From Flavobacteriales bacterium (GTDB lineage: Bacteria; Bacteroidota; Bacteroidia; NORP154): DNA of 12,918 nt. Both the position numbers and the translations under genes were made by a program. The stretch is from contig DTSC01000064.1 of NCBI GenBank assembly GCA_012965625.1, positions 1 through 12,918 on the forward strand, in the 5' to 3' direction. Under the pieces are notes generated by a model. It worked only from the letters and a program-made list of their open reading frames with translations, ran no database searches and was not told the origin of the DNA. Shown one piece after another: positions 1 through 7,440 of this stretch (the stretch's first letter is position 1; the number at the start of each line of letters is the position of its first letter).

Positions 1-1
1 A

Positions 2-70
2 ACCCTTGATTTTTTATTATTTAAGGCTTTGTTTTCAAGAGAAGAAGTCTCTGTTAAACGCAGCCATTAA
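2..70 (+). CDS. Possible 3' end of an upstream gene (partial, unidentified)
   Basis: One forward frame is open from the window edge for 22 codons and ends in TAA 40 bases before the promoter of the ribosomal operon. The peptide would end in EEVSVKRSH. A protein end placed just ahead of a promoter is plausible, and the TAA matches the stop preference of the operon. However, another forward frame is also open across this stretch (3-125), the piece is too short to recognise, and it may be non-coding. I cannot name a family. Confidence 0.22.
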   Translation, partial: TLDFLLFKALFSREEVSVKRSH

Positions 71-110
71 TGTATATTCAATTTTGTCAAAATATTTTTC
101 CGCCTTCCTG

Positions 111-140
111 TTTGTTTACAAGTAATTTATTATATCTTTG
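111..140 (+). promoter_or_regulatory. Bacteroidota-type promoter of the ribosomal operon
   Basis: TTTG at 111-114 is followed after 18 bases by TATCTTTG at 133-140. This matches the known Bacteroidota primary-sigma consensus of a -33 TTTG and a -7 TAnnTTTG. Transcription would start a few bases downstream, around 145-150, leaving a leader of about 60 bases before rpsL. I found no other TAnnTTTG with a correctly spaced TTTG in the gaps of this window, so this is probably the main promoter for all 24 genes. The start site itself is inferred. Confidence 0.8.
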
Positions 141-144
141 CACC

Positions 145-177
145 CCCTTAAAAATAGAAGCATTTTTTCAAGAAGGG
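145..177 (+). promoter_or_regulatory. Candidate leader hairpin before rpsL
   Basis: CCCTT at 145-149 can pair with AAGGG at 173-177, and AAAAAT at 150-155 with ATTTTT at 162-167. This makes an 11-pair stem with a 6-base loop and a 5-base bulge (168-172) on one side. It lies just downstream of the promoter, in the untranslated leader. If transcription starts after about 147, the lower GC part of the stem is lost. Regulatory function is inference; there is no match to a leader that I recognise. Confidence 0.3.
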
Positions 178-208
178 AATTATGATATAAAAAACAACAG
201 ATTATTCT

Positions 209-586
209 ATGCCTACTATTCAACAATTAGTTCGAAAAGGAAGAGTTTCCATGAAAAAAAAGAGCAAGTCTATTGCTCTGGGTTCATGCCCTCAAAGAAG
301 AGGCGTTTGTGTAAGGGTTTACACAACAACACCAAAAAAGCCTAATTCTGCGATGCGAAAAGTTGCTAGGGTAAGACTTACCAATGATAAAGAAGTTAAT
401 GCTTATATTCCTGGGGAAGGACATAATCTTCAAGAGCACTCAATCGTACTTGTACGTGGAGGAAGAGTAAAGGATTTACCTGGTGTAAGATATCATATTG
501 TGAGAGGGGCTCTTGACACAGGAGGTGTAGATGACAGAACACAAAGAAGATCAAAATACGGCACAAAGAGACCAAAGAAGAAATAA
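209..586 (+). CDS. rpsL: Small ribosomal subunit protein uS12
   Basis: S12 sits at the decoding centre of the 30S subunit and helps control the accuracy of codon reading. The 125-residue product has the usual family length and begins MPTIQQLVRKGR, as expected for the conserved start. The signature TTPKKPNSAMRKVARVRL lies at about 40-57, and RGGRVKDLPGVRYH at 83-96. Lys43 and Lys88, the positions most often changed in streptomycin-resistant bacteria, are the wild-type lysines, so no S12-based resistance is visible. Asp89, the residue methylthiolated in E. coli, is also present. It is the first gene of the operon, about 60 bases after the likely transcription start. There is no Shine-Dalgarno sequence; the region before the ATG is A/T-rich. 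rpsG follows after 34 bases. Confidence 0.97.
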   Translation: MPTIQQLVRKGRVSMKKKSKSIALGSCPQRRGVCVRVYTTTPKKPNSAMRKVARVRLTNDKEVNAYIPGEGHNLQEHSIVLVRGGRVKDLPGVRYHIVRGALDTGGVDDRTQRRSKYGTKRPKKK

Positions 587-620
587 TCATTGTAATAAAC
601 TTTAAAAGCACCTAACCAAC

Positions 621-1088
621 GTGAGACGATCCAAAAGCAAAAAGAAAATATTATTGCCTGATCCGAAATTCAAAGATTCTTTGGCAACAAAGTTTGTTAA
701 CAACCTAATGATTGGTGGGAAAAAAAGCGTCGCATTTAGGATTTTCTATAATGCGCTTGACCTTGTTGAAGAAAAGACCAAAGAAAACGGGCTGGAATTA
801 TGGAAAAAGGCATTAGAGAATGTTACCCCCTCTGTTGAGGTTAAAAGTCGGCGCGTGGGAGGCGCAACATTTCAAATTCCTCAAGAAGTTAAGCCCAACA
901 GAAAAATTTCACTTGGTATGAAGTGGATGATCAAATATGCTAGAGAACGAAATGCCAATAGCATGGAACAAAAATTGGCAGATGAGATTGTTGCTGCAAG
1001 TAAGATGGAAGGTGGGGCCCACAAGAAAAAAGAAGATACAAGAAAAATGGCTGAAGCAAATAAGGCTTTTTCTCATTTTAGATTCTAA
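621..1088 (+). CDS. rpsG: Small ribosomal subunit protein uS7
   Basis: S7 starts assembly of the 30S head by binding the 3' domain of 16S rRNA, and contacts tRNA at the exit site. The 155 residues match the family length. The GTG start at 621 gives MRRSKSKKK, the expected basic N-terminus, and no ATG lies in a suitable position upstream. Conserved blocks include LMIGGKKSVAFRIFYNAL (about 29-46), VEVKSRRVGGATFQIPQEV (about 72-90) and the end KAFSHFRF typical of Bacteroidota. The 34-base gap after rpsL is too short and unstructured to hold the S7 repressor site known from the E. coli str operon. No Shine-Dalgarno sequence is seen; A is at -3. fusA follows after 20 bases. Confidence 0.97.
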   Translation: MRRSKSKKKILLPDPKFKDSLATKFVNNLMIGGKKSVAFRIFYNALDLVEEKTKENGLELWKKALENVTPSVEVKSRRVGGATFQIPQEVKPNRKISLGMKWMIKYARERNANSMEQKLADEIVAASKMEGGAHKKKEDTRKMAEANKAFSHFRF

Positions 1089-1108
1089 ACAAAGCATTAT
1101 ATAGATAG

Positions 1109-3211
1109 ATGAAGGGCTTAAAATTAACAAGGAACATTGGCATCATGGCACATATTGATGCTGGCAAGACAACTACCACTGAGCGGATTTTGTACTATAC
1201 TGGCCTAACGCACAAAATCGGCGAGGTACATGATGGCGCTGCCGTAATGGACTGGATGGACCAAGAACAAGAAAGGGGAATTACTATTACTTCTGCAGCA
1301 ACTACAACTTTCTGGGATTACAAAGACAGAAAATACAAGATTAATATAATTGATACTCCTGGTCACGTTGACTTTACTGTAGAAGTTGAAAGGTCTTTAC
1401 GTGTATTGGACGGTGCTGTTGCGCTATTTTGTGCCGTTGGTGGAGTTGAGCCGCAATCAGAAACCGTTTGGAAACAAGCAGACAAATACAATGTCCCTAG
1501 AATTGGGTTTGTTAATAAGATGGACAGAGCCGGGGCTGATTTTTTTAGTGTTGTTACGCAGATTGAAGAGAGGCTAGGTGCAAAACCTGTTCCTCTCCAG
1601 ATTCCAATTGGAGCTGAAGATACCTTTAAAGGCATTATTGACCTTGTCTCTAATAAAGCCATTGTATGGGATGACGCTACACAGGGCATGACATTTACAG
1701 AAATAGAAATGCCTGCTGATTTAGTTTCTGTTGCTCAAGAATGGAGAGAAAAATTAATAGAGTGTGTAGCGGAATATGATGATGCCCTATTAGAAAAGTT
1801 CTTTGACGATCCAGATTCAATTTCTTCAAACGACTTAATAGTTGCAATCAGAAAAGCAACTGTTGATATGTCTATAACACCAATACTATGTGGTGCTGCT
1901 TTTAAAAACAAAGGTGTTCAGACACTGCTGGATTCCGTTTGCGAATACCTTCCCAGCCCAGATGATGTCGAAGCTATTACAGGAATTAATCCAAAGACTG
2001 GTCAAGAAGAGCAAAGAAAACCTGAATCAACGGATTACACTGCTGCATTGGCGTTTAAGATTGCTACCGACCCTTATGTTGGCCGACTTGCCTTTTTTAG
2101 AATGTATTCAGGGGCTATTGACGCGGGATCTTATGTGCTAAATACTAGAACAGATAAAAAAGAAAGGATTTCAAGAATCTTCCAAATGCATTCAAATAAG
2201 CAGAATCCAATTAGCAGAATTGAAGCTGGAGATATTGGAGCTGCAGTAGGGTTCAAAAATATCCGTACCGGCGACACTTTATGTGACGAAAAACACCCTC
2301 TGATTCTTGAATCTATGACATTCCCAGATCCAGTTATTGGAATTGCTGTTGAGCCAAAAACACAAGAAGATGTAGATAAAATGGGCGTTGCTTTAAGCAA
2401 GCTTGCCGAAGAGGACCCAACATTTCAAATCAAGACTGATGAAGACTCAGGGCAAACCATTATTAGTGGAATGGGCGAATTACATCTGGAAATTATTATT
2501 GATAGGATGAAGCGTGAGTTTAAGGTTGAATGTAACCAGGGTGCGCCACAAGTTGCTTATAAAGAAACTATTTTAGGCACCATTGAACACAGGGAAGTTT
2601 ACAAAAAACAAACCGGAGGTAGAGGAAAGTTTGCCGACATTGCATTTATTGTAGAACCGGCTGATGAAGACAAATCAGGGCTTGAGTTTATTGATAAAAT
2701 TAAAGGGGGAAATATTCCCAGAGAGTTTATTCCTGCTGTAGAGAAAGGGTTTAAAGCAGCAATGACAAATGGTGTTTTAGCCGGTTATCCAATGGACGGC
2801 TTGAAGATCACTTTAGTTGATGGCTCATACCATGATGTTGACTCTGATTCTTTGTCTTTTGAAATTTGTGCAAAAACTGCATATCGTGCTGCTTTGCCTA
2901 AAGCCCAGCCTGCACTGCTAGAGCCAATTATGAAAATTGAAGTAAATACTCCTGAAGAATATATGGGAGATGTAGTGGGAGACCTTAATAAGAGAAGGGG
3001 GCAAATGGAGGGAATGGATGCCAAGGGTGGAAATCAAATTATTAAAGCAATTGTTCCCCTTTCCGAAATGTTTGGATATGTAACGGCCTTAAGAACAATA
3101 ACCTCTGGAAGAGCGTCTTCAACGATGGAGTTTTCACATTATTCTGAAGTTCCTAAAAACATTTCATTGGAGATTGTTGCTAATACAAAGGGTGTTTCAC
3201 AGGAGGCATAA
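1109..3211 (+). CDS. fusA: Elongation factor G (translocation GTPase)
   Basis: EF-G uses GTP hydrolysis to move tRNA and mRNA through the ribosome and, with RRF, splits ribosomes for recycling. The 700 residues match the family (about 700). The G domain shows the P-loop AHIDAGKT (14-21), the switch region QERGITITSA (54-63), DTPGH (82-86) and NKMD (136-139). Domain IV has the conserved loop SYHDVDS with His575, which reaches the decoding centre. The last domain has GYVTALRTITSGRAS before a short tail ending SQEA. The start gives MKGLKLTRNIG, as in relatives. In many bacteria tuf follows fusA in the str operon; here rpsJ follows after 20 bases, the usual arrangement in Bacteroidota. AGGAGG at 3201-3206 is part of the coding sequence and too far from rpsJ to act as its ribosome site. 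Confidence 0.98.
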   Translation: MKGLKLTRNIGIMAHIDAGKTTTTERILYYTGLTHKIGEVHDGAAVMDWMDQEQERGITITSAATTTFWDYKDRKYKINIIDTPGHVDFTVEVERSLRVLDGAVALFCAVGGVEPQSETVWKQADKYNVPRIGFVNKMDRAGADFFSVVTQIEERLGAKPVPLQIPIGAEDTFKGIIDLVSNKAIVWDDATQGMTFTEIEMPADLVSVAQEWREKLIECVAEYDDALLEKFFDDPDSISSNDLIVAIRKATVDMSITPILCGAAFKNKGVQTLLDSVCEYLPSPDDVEAITGINPKTGQEEQRKPESTDYTAALAFKIATDPYVGRLAFFRMYSGAIDAGSYVLNTRTDKKERISRIFQMHSNKQNPISRIEAGDIGAAVGFKNIRTGDTLCDEKHPLILESMTFPDPVIGIAVEPKTQEDVDKMGVALSKLAEEDPTFQIKTDEDSGQTIISGMGELHLEIIIDRMKREFKVECNQGAPQVAYKETILGTIEHREVYKKQTGGRGKFADIAFIVEPADEDKSGLEFIDKIKGGNIPREFIPAVEKGFKAAMTNGVLAGYPMDGLKITLVDGSYHDVDSDSLSFEICAKTAYRAALPKAQPALLEPIMKIEVNTPEEYMGDVVGDLNKRRGQMEGMDAKGGNQIIKAIVPLSEMFGYVTALRTITSGRASSTMEFSHYSEVPKNISLEIVANTKGVSQEA

Positions 3212-3231
3212 ATAAATACAACTGAATCAAT

Positions 3232-3537
3232 ATGAATCAAAAAATTAGAATAAAACTTAAATCTTACGATTACAATTTAGTTGACAAATCAGCTGAGAAA
3301 ATTGTAAAAACTGTTAAGGCAACAGGTGCTATAATTAGTGGGCCAATTCCACTACCAACTAACAAAAAGATCTTTACTGTATTGAAATCGCCTCATGTAA
3401 ACAAAAAAGCAAGAGAGCAGTTTCAGGTTTCTTCTTATAAAAGGTTGTTGGACATTTATAGCTCAACAGCTAAAACAGTTGATTCATTGATGAAATTAGA
3501 ACTCCCAAGTGGAGTTGAAGTAGAGATTAAAGTGTAA
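3232..3537 (+). CDS. rpsJ: Small ribosomal subunit protein uS10 (NusE)
   Basis: S10 is a late-binding protein of the 30S head. As NusE it also pairs with NusB and NusG in transcription antitermination, linking RNA polymerase to the leading ribosome. The 101 residues fit the family (about 102). Recognisable blocks are IRIKLKSYDYNLVDKSAEKIV (about 5-25), the long loop around GPIPLPTNKKIFTVLKSPHVNKKAREQF (38-65), and the end LPSGVEVEIKV. It is the first gene of the S10 part, but only 20 bases separate it from fusA. There is therefore no room for the long L4-responsive leader that precedes rpsJ in E. coli. No Shine-Dalgarno sequence; A at -3. Confidence 0.97.
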   Translation: MNQKIRIKLKSYDYNLVDKSAEKIVKTVKATGAIISGPIPLPTNKKIFTVLKSPHVNKKAREQFQVSSYKRLLDIYSSTAKTVDSLMKLELPSGVEVEIKV

Positions 3538-3547
3538 TTCAAAAGTC

Positions 3548-4192
3548 ATGTCGGGAATAATAGGTAAAAAAATAGGAATGACCAGCACATTTACTGAAGC
3601 TGGCAAAAATATAGCTTGTACAGTTATTGAAGCTGGCCCTTGCGTTGTAACTCAGGTTAAAACTAATGAGAAAGATGGTTATAGCGCTGTCCAACTAGGA
3701 TTTGATGAAAAGAAAGAAAAGAACACTTCTGCTGCTTTAAAGGGGCATTTCTCAAAATCAGGGACTTCTCCAAAGAAGAAACTCGTAGAGTTTCTCATAG
3801 ATCCTGCAATCATATCAGATAAAGACATTGTAGAATATAAAGAAGGGCAAAATATAAATGTTGGTATTTTTAATGAAGGAGAATGGGTTGATATTGTTGG
3901 GACATCTAAAGGAAAGGGGTTCCAAGGAGTTGTTAAAAGGCATGGCTTTCATGGAGTAGGAGGCCAAACTCATGGTCAACACAATAGAGCAAGGACTGGT
4001 GGGTCAATTGGAGCTGCATCCTACCCTGCTAGAGTATTTAAAGGCATGAAAATGGCGGGGCGAATGGGTGGAAATAGAGTTAAGGCAATTAACCTGAAAG
4101 TAATAAAGGTGCTGGCTGAAAAGAACTTGTTAATAGTCAAAGGGTGTGTGCCTGGCTCAAAAGGCTCCTATCTATGTGTAGAAAAATATTAA
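3548..4192 (+). CDS. rplC: Large ribosomal subunit protein uL3
   Basis: L3 is one of the first proteins to bind 23S rRNA, and its long loop reaches toward the peptidyl transferase centre. The 214 residues match the family. The start MSGIIGKKIGMT is the conserved L3 N-terminus. The loop has THGQHNRART (141-150), then GSIGAASYPARVFKGMKMAG (152-171). Where E. coli has the glutamine methylated by PrmB (GSIGQ), this protein has Ala156, so that modification cannot occur at the same position; Ala appears usual for Bacteroidota. The TAA stop is followed directly by an ATG in the frame of rplD. Confidence 0.97.
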   Translation: MSGIIGKKIGMTSTFTEAGKNIACTVIEAGPCVVTQVKTNEKDGYSAVQLGFDEKKEKNTSAALKGHFSKSGTSPKKKLVEFLIDPAIISDKDIVEYKEGQNINVGIFNEGEWVDIVGTSKGKGFQGVVKRHGFHGVGGQTHGQHNRARTGGSIGAASYPARVFKGMKMAGRMGGNRVKAINLKVIKVLAEKNLLIVKGCVPGSKGSYLCVEKY

Positions 4193-4201
4193 ATGATAAA
4201 C

Positions 4202-4831
4202 ATGGAGTTAGAAATAAAAAATATTAATGGAAAAACGACCAGTAAGAAAGCAACACTCAGTGATTCTGTTTTTGCTATCAAGCCTAATGACCATGCTGTA
4301 TACTTAGACATAAAGCAACACCTGGCAAATAAAAGGCAAGGCACTCATAAAGCAAAAGAAAGAGGCGCAATAACTGGCTCGAGAAGAAAGATCCGAAAAC
4401 AAAAGGGAACAGGGTCTGCTAGAGTTGGAGATATTAAAAATCCGATTTTTAGGGGTGGTGGTAGAGTTTTTGGGCCAAGGCCAAGAGACTATGGCTTTAA
4501 GCTTAATAAAAAACTCAAGGTAATTGCAAGGAAATCTGCTCTTACCTATAAAGCAAAAGATTTGTGCTTGACTGTTGTGGAAGACTTTACATTTGAAGGT
4601 CCAAAAACAAAACAGTATAATGAAATGCTAAACAACCTTAATATACAGAACTCAAAGTCTCTCTTAATAATCCCTGCTAATGACAAAAACATTGTGCTCT
4701 CTGCCAGAAATTTACAAGGAACAAAGGTTATGACAGCCTCGGACATAAACACTTATGAGATTTTAAATGCCCAGAATTTAATTCTTAGCGAAAGTTCTAT
4801 AGAACTAATACATAAAACCTTAGACAACTAA
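4202..4831 (+). CDS. rplD: Large ribosomal subunit protein uL4
   Basis: L4 binds domain I of 23S rRNA early in assembly, and its extended loop lines the narrow part of the peptide exit tunnel. I chose ATG 4202 (MELEIKN), which matches L4 N-termini in relatives and has A at -3, giving 209 residues. ATG 4193 is in the same frame, directly abuts the rplC stop and would add MIN, so it remains possible. The tunnel loop is clear: QKGTGSARVGDIKNPIFRGG (67-86), then GRVFGPRPRDYGFKLNKKLK. In E. coli L4 represses its own S10 operon through the rpsJ leader; no such leader is seen here. rplW follows after 4 bases. Confidence 0.95.
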   Translation: MELEIKNINGKTTSKKATLSDSVFAIKPNDHAVYLDIKQHLANKRQGTHKAKERGAITGSRRKIRKQKGTGSARVGDIKNPIFRGGGRVFGPRPRDYGFKLNKKLKVIARKSALTYKAKDLCLTVVEDFTFEGPKTKQYNEMLNNLNIQNSKSLLIIPANDKNIVLSARNLQGTKVMTASDINTYEILNAQNLILSESSIELIHKTLDN

Positions 4832-4835
4832 TACA

Positions 4836-5126
4836 ATGAACCTATTAAAAAGACCTATAGTAACAGAAAAAATGTCTTCGGATAGTGAAAACTTTAACAG
4901 ATACGGTTTTGTTGTAAGCACCAAAGCCAATAAAGTTGAAATTAAAAAAGCTATTGAGGAAATGTACGGAGTTACCGTAGAAAAAGTAAGAACAATGAAT
5001 TGTCTTGGGAAGCCGCGATCAAAAAATACGAAGAGTGGCGTAGTTTCAGGCAGAACTAATTCATATAAAAAGGCAATTGTAGCCCTTGCAGAAGGTGACG
5101 CAATTGATTTTTATAGTAATGTATAA
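4836..5126 (+). CDS. rplW: Large ribosomal subunit protein uL23
   Basis: L23 sits at the mouth of the peptide exit tunnel beside L29 and is the main docking point for trigger factor and for the signal recognition particle. The 96 residues match the family. The N-terminus LLKRPIVTEKM (3-13) is the classic L23 signature, followed by YGFVVSTKANKVEIKKAIEE (about 23-42) and YGVTVEKVRTMN (44-55). The basic loop LGKPRSKNTKSG and the strand YKKAIVAL follow. It is spaced 4 bases after rplD and 11 before rplB, so coupled translation is likely. There is no Shine-Dalgarno sequence; A is at -3. Confidence 0.97.
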   Translation: MNLLKRPIVTEKMSSDSENFNRYGFVVSTKANKVEIKKAIEEMYGVTVEKVRTMNCLGKPRSKNTKSGVVSGRTNSYKKAIVALAEGDAIDFYSNV

Positions 5127-5137
5127 ATGATTTTACC

Positions 5138-5962
5138 ATGGCAGTAAGAAAATTAAAACCAGTTACACCAGGTCAACGCTTTAAAGTGCTTTCGGCATTT
5201 GACACGCTAACTGTTTCAAGCCCTGAAAAAAGCCTGTTAGGTTCTCATAAAAGAAGCGGAGGCAGAAATGATACGGGAAAAATGACTGTCAGAAATATTG
5301 GTGGGGGTCATAAAAAAAGATACCGAATTATTGATTTCAAGAGAAATAAGGATGGTATCCCAGGAGTTGTGAAAACAATTGAATATGACCCAAACAGGTC
5401 AGCAAGAATTGCCCTGGTATTCTATGCAGACGGCGAGAAAAGATACATCATAGCACCTAACGGGCTCAAAATAGATCAGAAAATAGAAAGTGGCAAAGGA
5501 GCAGCGACTGAAGTCGGAAACGCACTTTACTTAAGTGAGATTCCATTGGGGACGATTATCCATAATATCGAATTAAAACCTGACCAGGGCGGTGTTTTGG
5601 CAAGAGGTGCTGGTGGATACGCACAGCTTATGTCCAAGGAAGGAAAGTATGTAAATGTCAAACTTCCATCAGGAGAGGTAAGAATGGTATTAGCTGCCTG
5701 CAAGGCAACAATTGGTGTTGTTTCAAATGGTGACCACTTCTTACAAAACATTGGTAAAGCTGGGGGAAACAGATGGAGGGGAAAGAGGCCAAGGACTAGA
5801 GGGGTTGCAATGAACCCAGTAGATCATCCTATGGGTGGAGGAGAAGGAAAAGCATCAGGAGGGCATCCACGTTCAAGAAAAGGATTGCCAGCAAAAGGAT
5901 ATAAAACGAGATCTAAGAAAAAGATCTCAAATAAATATATAGTTGAAAAACGAAAGAAATAA
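5138..5962 (+). CDS. rplB: Large ribosomal subunit protein uL2
   Basis: L2 is a primary 23S rRNA binder needed for subunit joining and for a working peptidyl transferase centre. The 274 residues match the family. The start MAVRKLKPVTPGQR is conserved. Central blocks include GGGHKKRYRIIDFKR (55-69), AIVLATGRAP-like sequence in the altered form IAPNGLK, and GGVLARGAGGYAQL (151-164). The C-terminal region has GNRWRGKRPRTRGVAMNPVD (210-229) and His230. These Asp229-His230 residues correspond to the pair (D228, H229) shown to be important in E. coli. The second His of the usual HPHGGGEG is Met here (HPMGGGEG), a common Bacteroidota form. The basic tail ends EKRKK. rpsS follows after 10 bases. Confidence 0.98.
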   Translation: MAVRKLKPVTPGQRFKVLSAFDTLTVSSPEKSLLGSHKRSGGRNDTGKMTVRNIGGGHKKRYRIIDFKRNKDGIPGVVKTIEYDPNRSARIALVFYADGEKRYIIAPNGLKIDQKIESGKGAATEVGNALYLSEIPLGTIIHNIELKPDQGGVLARGAGGYAQLMSKEGKYVNVKLPSGEVRMVLAACKATIGVVSNGDHFLQNIGKAGGNRWRGKRPRTRGVAMNPVDHPMGGGEGKASGGHPRSRKGLPAKGYKTRSKKKISNKYIVEKRKK

Positions 5963-5972
5963 TTAAACTATC

Positions 5973-6242
5973 ATGCCAAGATCATTAACAAAAGGACCAC
6001 ATATTGACATTAAGTTGGAAAAGAAGGTATTAGAACAACAGGGTTCTGGGAAGAAAACCGTAATTAAAACTTGGGCGAGAGCATCAATGATCTCTCCTGA
6101 TTTTGTTGGCCTTACAATTGCCGTTCATAATGGAAATAAGTTTATCCCTGTTTACATTACTGAAAACATGGTTGGCCACAAACTAGGAGAGTTTTCTCCT
6201 ACAAGACAATATAGAGGTCATGCTGGTCATAGGAAAGGATAA
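5973..6242 (+). CDS. rpsS: Small ribosomal subunit protein uS19
   Basis: S19 forms part of the 30S head near the A-site tRNA and the intersubunit bridge with L5. The 89 residues fit the family. It starts MPRSLTKGPHIDIKL and carries the conserved stretch FVGLTIAVHNGNKFIPVYIT (about 44-63), then ENMVGHKLGEFSPTRQYRGH before the end AGHRKG. These are near-diagnostic for S19. It lies 10 bases after rplB, in the standard position, and is followed by a 40-base gap before the GTG start of rplV. No Shine-Dalgarno sequence; A at -3. Confidence 0.98.
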   Translation: MPRSLTKGPHIDIKLEKKVLEQQGSGKKTVIKTWARASMISPDFVGLTIAVHNGNKFIPVYITENMVGHKLGEFSPTRQYRGHAGHRKG

Positions 6243-6282
6243 TTAATTCTTTCTAAAATAAAACAACAGAAATTATATTAAC

Positions 6283-6711
6283 GTGGGTTCAAGAAAACAA
6301 AATAGTGCTAATCAAAGAAAGGAAGTTGCTAAATCACTTTATGTTGCAAAACTAATGGATTGTCCAACTTCACCAAGAAAAATGAGATTAGTCGCAGATA
6401 TGATTAGAGGTGAAGGCGTTGACAAGGCTCTTCAAATTCTAAAGCTGAGTCCTAAAGAAGCCTCGTTAAGAGTAGAAAAGCTTTTGCTATCGGCCATTGC
6501 TAACTGGCAAACAAAGAACGAAGGTGTTAGGATAGAGGATAGCGAACTTTATATTAGGAAGATTGATGTTGATAGTGCAAGGCAACTAAAAAGGATTCGC
6601 CCCGCCCCTCAAGGAAGAGCACATAGAATTAGAAAAAGATCAAACCATGTAACATTGATACTTGGAAGCTACGATGTTAAAGAAACAAACATAAAAACCA
6701 ATAATAATTAA
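6283..6711 (+). CDS. rplV: Large ribosomal subunit protein uL22
   Basis: L22 contacts all domains of 23S rRNA, and its long hairpin lines the exit tunnel opposite L4. The GTG start at 6283 gives MGSRKQNSANQRKE, like relatives; the next in-frame ATG (6355) would delete conserved sequence. The 142 residues are longer than E. coli L22 (110), because of N- and C-terminal additions usual for this phylum. The core has CPTSPRKMRLVADMIRG (27-43). The hairpin tip RIRPAPQGRAHRIRKRSNHV (104-123) has no insertion or deletion of the kind linked to macrolide resistance. The stop TAA directly abuts the ATG of rpsC (TAAATG), so translation of the two is probably coupled. Confidence 0.97.
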   Translation: MGSRKQNSANQRKEVAKSLYVAKLMDCPTSPRKMRLVADMIRGEGVDKALQILKLSPKEASLRVEKLLLSAIANWQTKNEGVRIEDSELYIRKIDVDSARQLKRIRPAPQGRAHRIRKRSNHVTLILGSYDVKETNIKTNNN

Positions 6712-7422
6712 ATGGGACAAAAAACAAATCCGATAAGTAATCGACTTGGAATCATTAATGGATGGGATTCCAATTGGTATGGTGAAAAGAACTGTGCTGA
6801 GAAAATAGTCGAAGATGAAAGGATACGTAAGTATTTAGGTGCCCGGCTTGAAAAAGCAAGTATCTCAAAGATCATCATTGAAAGAACATTAAAGCTGATT
6901 ACAGTAACTATTAACACTGCTAGGCCAGGAATTATTATTGGCAAAGGTGGCCAAGAGGTTGATAAACTTAAGGAAGAGCTCAAAAAAATTACTAAAAAGG
7001 AAGTGCAGATCAATATTTATGAGATTAAAAGGCCCGAGCTAGATGCAAAACTGGTTGCTGATAGCCTTGCCAAACAAATCGAGGGAAGGATTAACTTTAG
7101 GAGAGCGTCAAAAATGGCAGTTGCTTCTACTATGAGAATGGGTGCAGAAGGAGTTAAGGTATCTATCGCTGGAAGATTGAACGGTGCTGAAATGGCTAGA
7201 ACAGAGCAATATAAAGAAGGCAGAATACCCCTTCACACTTTTAGAGCAAAAATTGACTATGCTCTTTCTGAAGCTCAGATGTCATATGGCAAAATTGGCG
7301 TTAAAGTGTGGATCTGTTTGGGAGAAGTTTATGGAAAACGAGATCTTTCACCCAATATTGGAATGAGAAAAGGAAAGCCAGGAGCAAAAGGGAGAAAAAT
7401 GCCTAATAATTCTAATTTTTAG
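6712..7422 (+). CDS. rpsC: Small ribosomal subunit protein uS3
   Basis: S3 lies at the mRNA entry channel of the 30S subunit. The 236 residues match the family. The start MGQKTNPISNRLGI is the conserved N-terminus. The KH RNA-binding domain carries the GKGG loop (77-80, in PGIIIGKGGQEV). FRRASK (129-134) holds Arg130, Arg131 and Lys134, equivalent to the E. coli residues implicated in unwinding mRNA at the entry site. The C-terminal domain shows VKVSIAGRLNGAEMARTEQY (148-167) and KIGVKVWICLGEVY. It begins directly after the rplV stop with no gap. It is the only gene here that ends in TAG; the other 23 end in TAA. A 47-base gap, the longest in the operon, follows. Confidence 0.98.
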   Translation: MGQKTNPISNRLGIINGWDSNWYGEKNCAEKIVEDERIRKYLGARLEKASISKIIIERTLKLITVTINTARPGIIIGKGGQEVDKLKEELKKITKKEVQINIYEIKRPELDAKLVADSLAKQIEGRINFRRASKMAVASTMRMGAEGVKVSIAGRLNGAEMARTEQYKEGRIPLHTFRAKIDYALSEAQMSYGKIGVKVWICLGEVYGKRDLSPNIGMRKGKPGAKGRKMPNNSNF

Positions 7423-7440
7423 AATCGGTGAAATTTATAA

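Noticed and set aside
38..52. AGAGA-AGAAG-TCTCT hairpin upstream of the promoter as a terminator
   Set aside because: The stem has only five pairs and no T-run follows on either strand.
3201..3206. AGGAGG, a perfect Shine-Dalgarno core, ahead of rpsJ
   Set aside because: It encodes the last residues of EF-G (Gln-Glu-Ala) and lies about 25 bases before the rpsJ ATG, too far to place a ribosome there.
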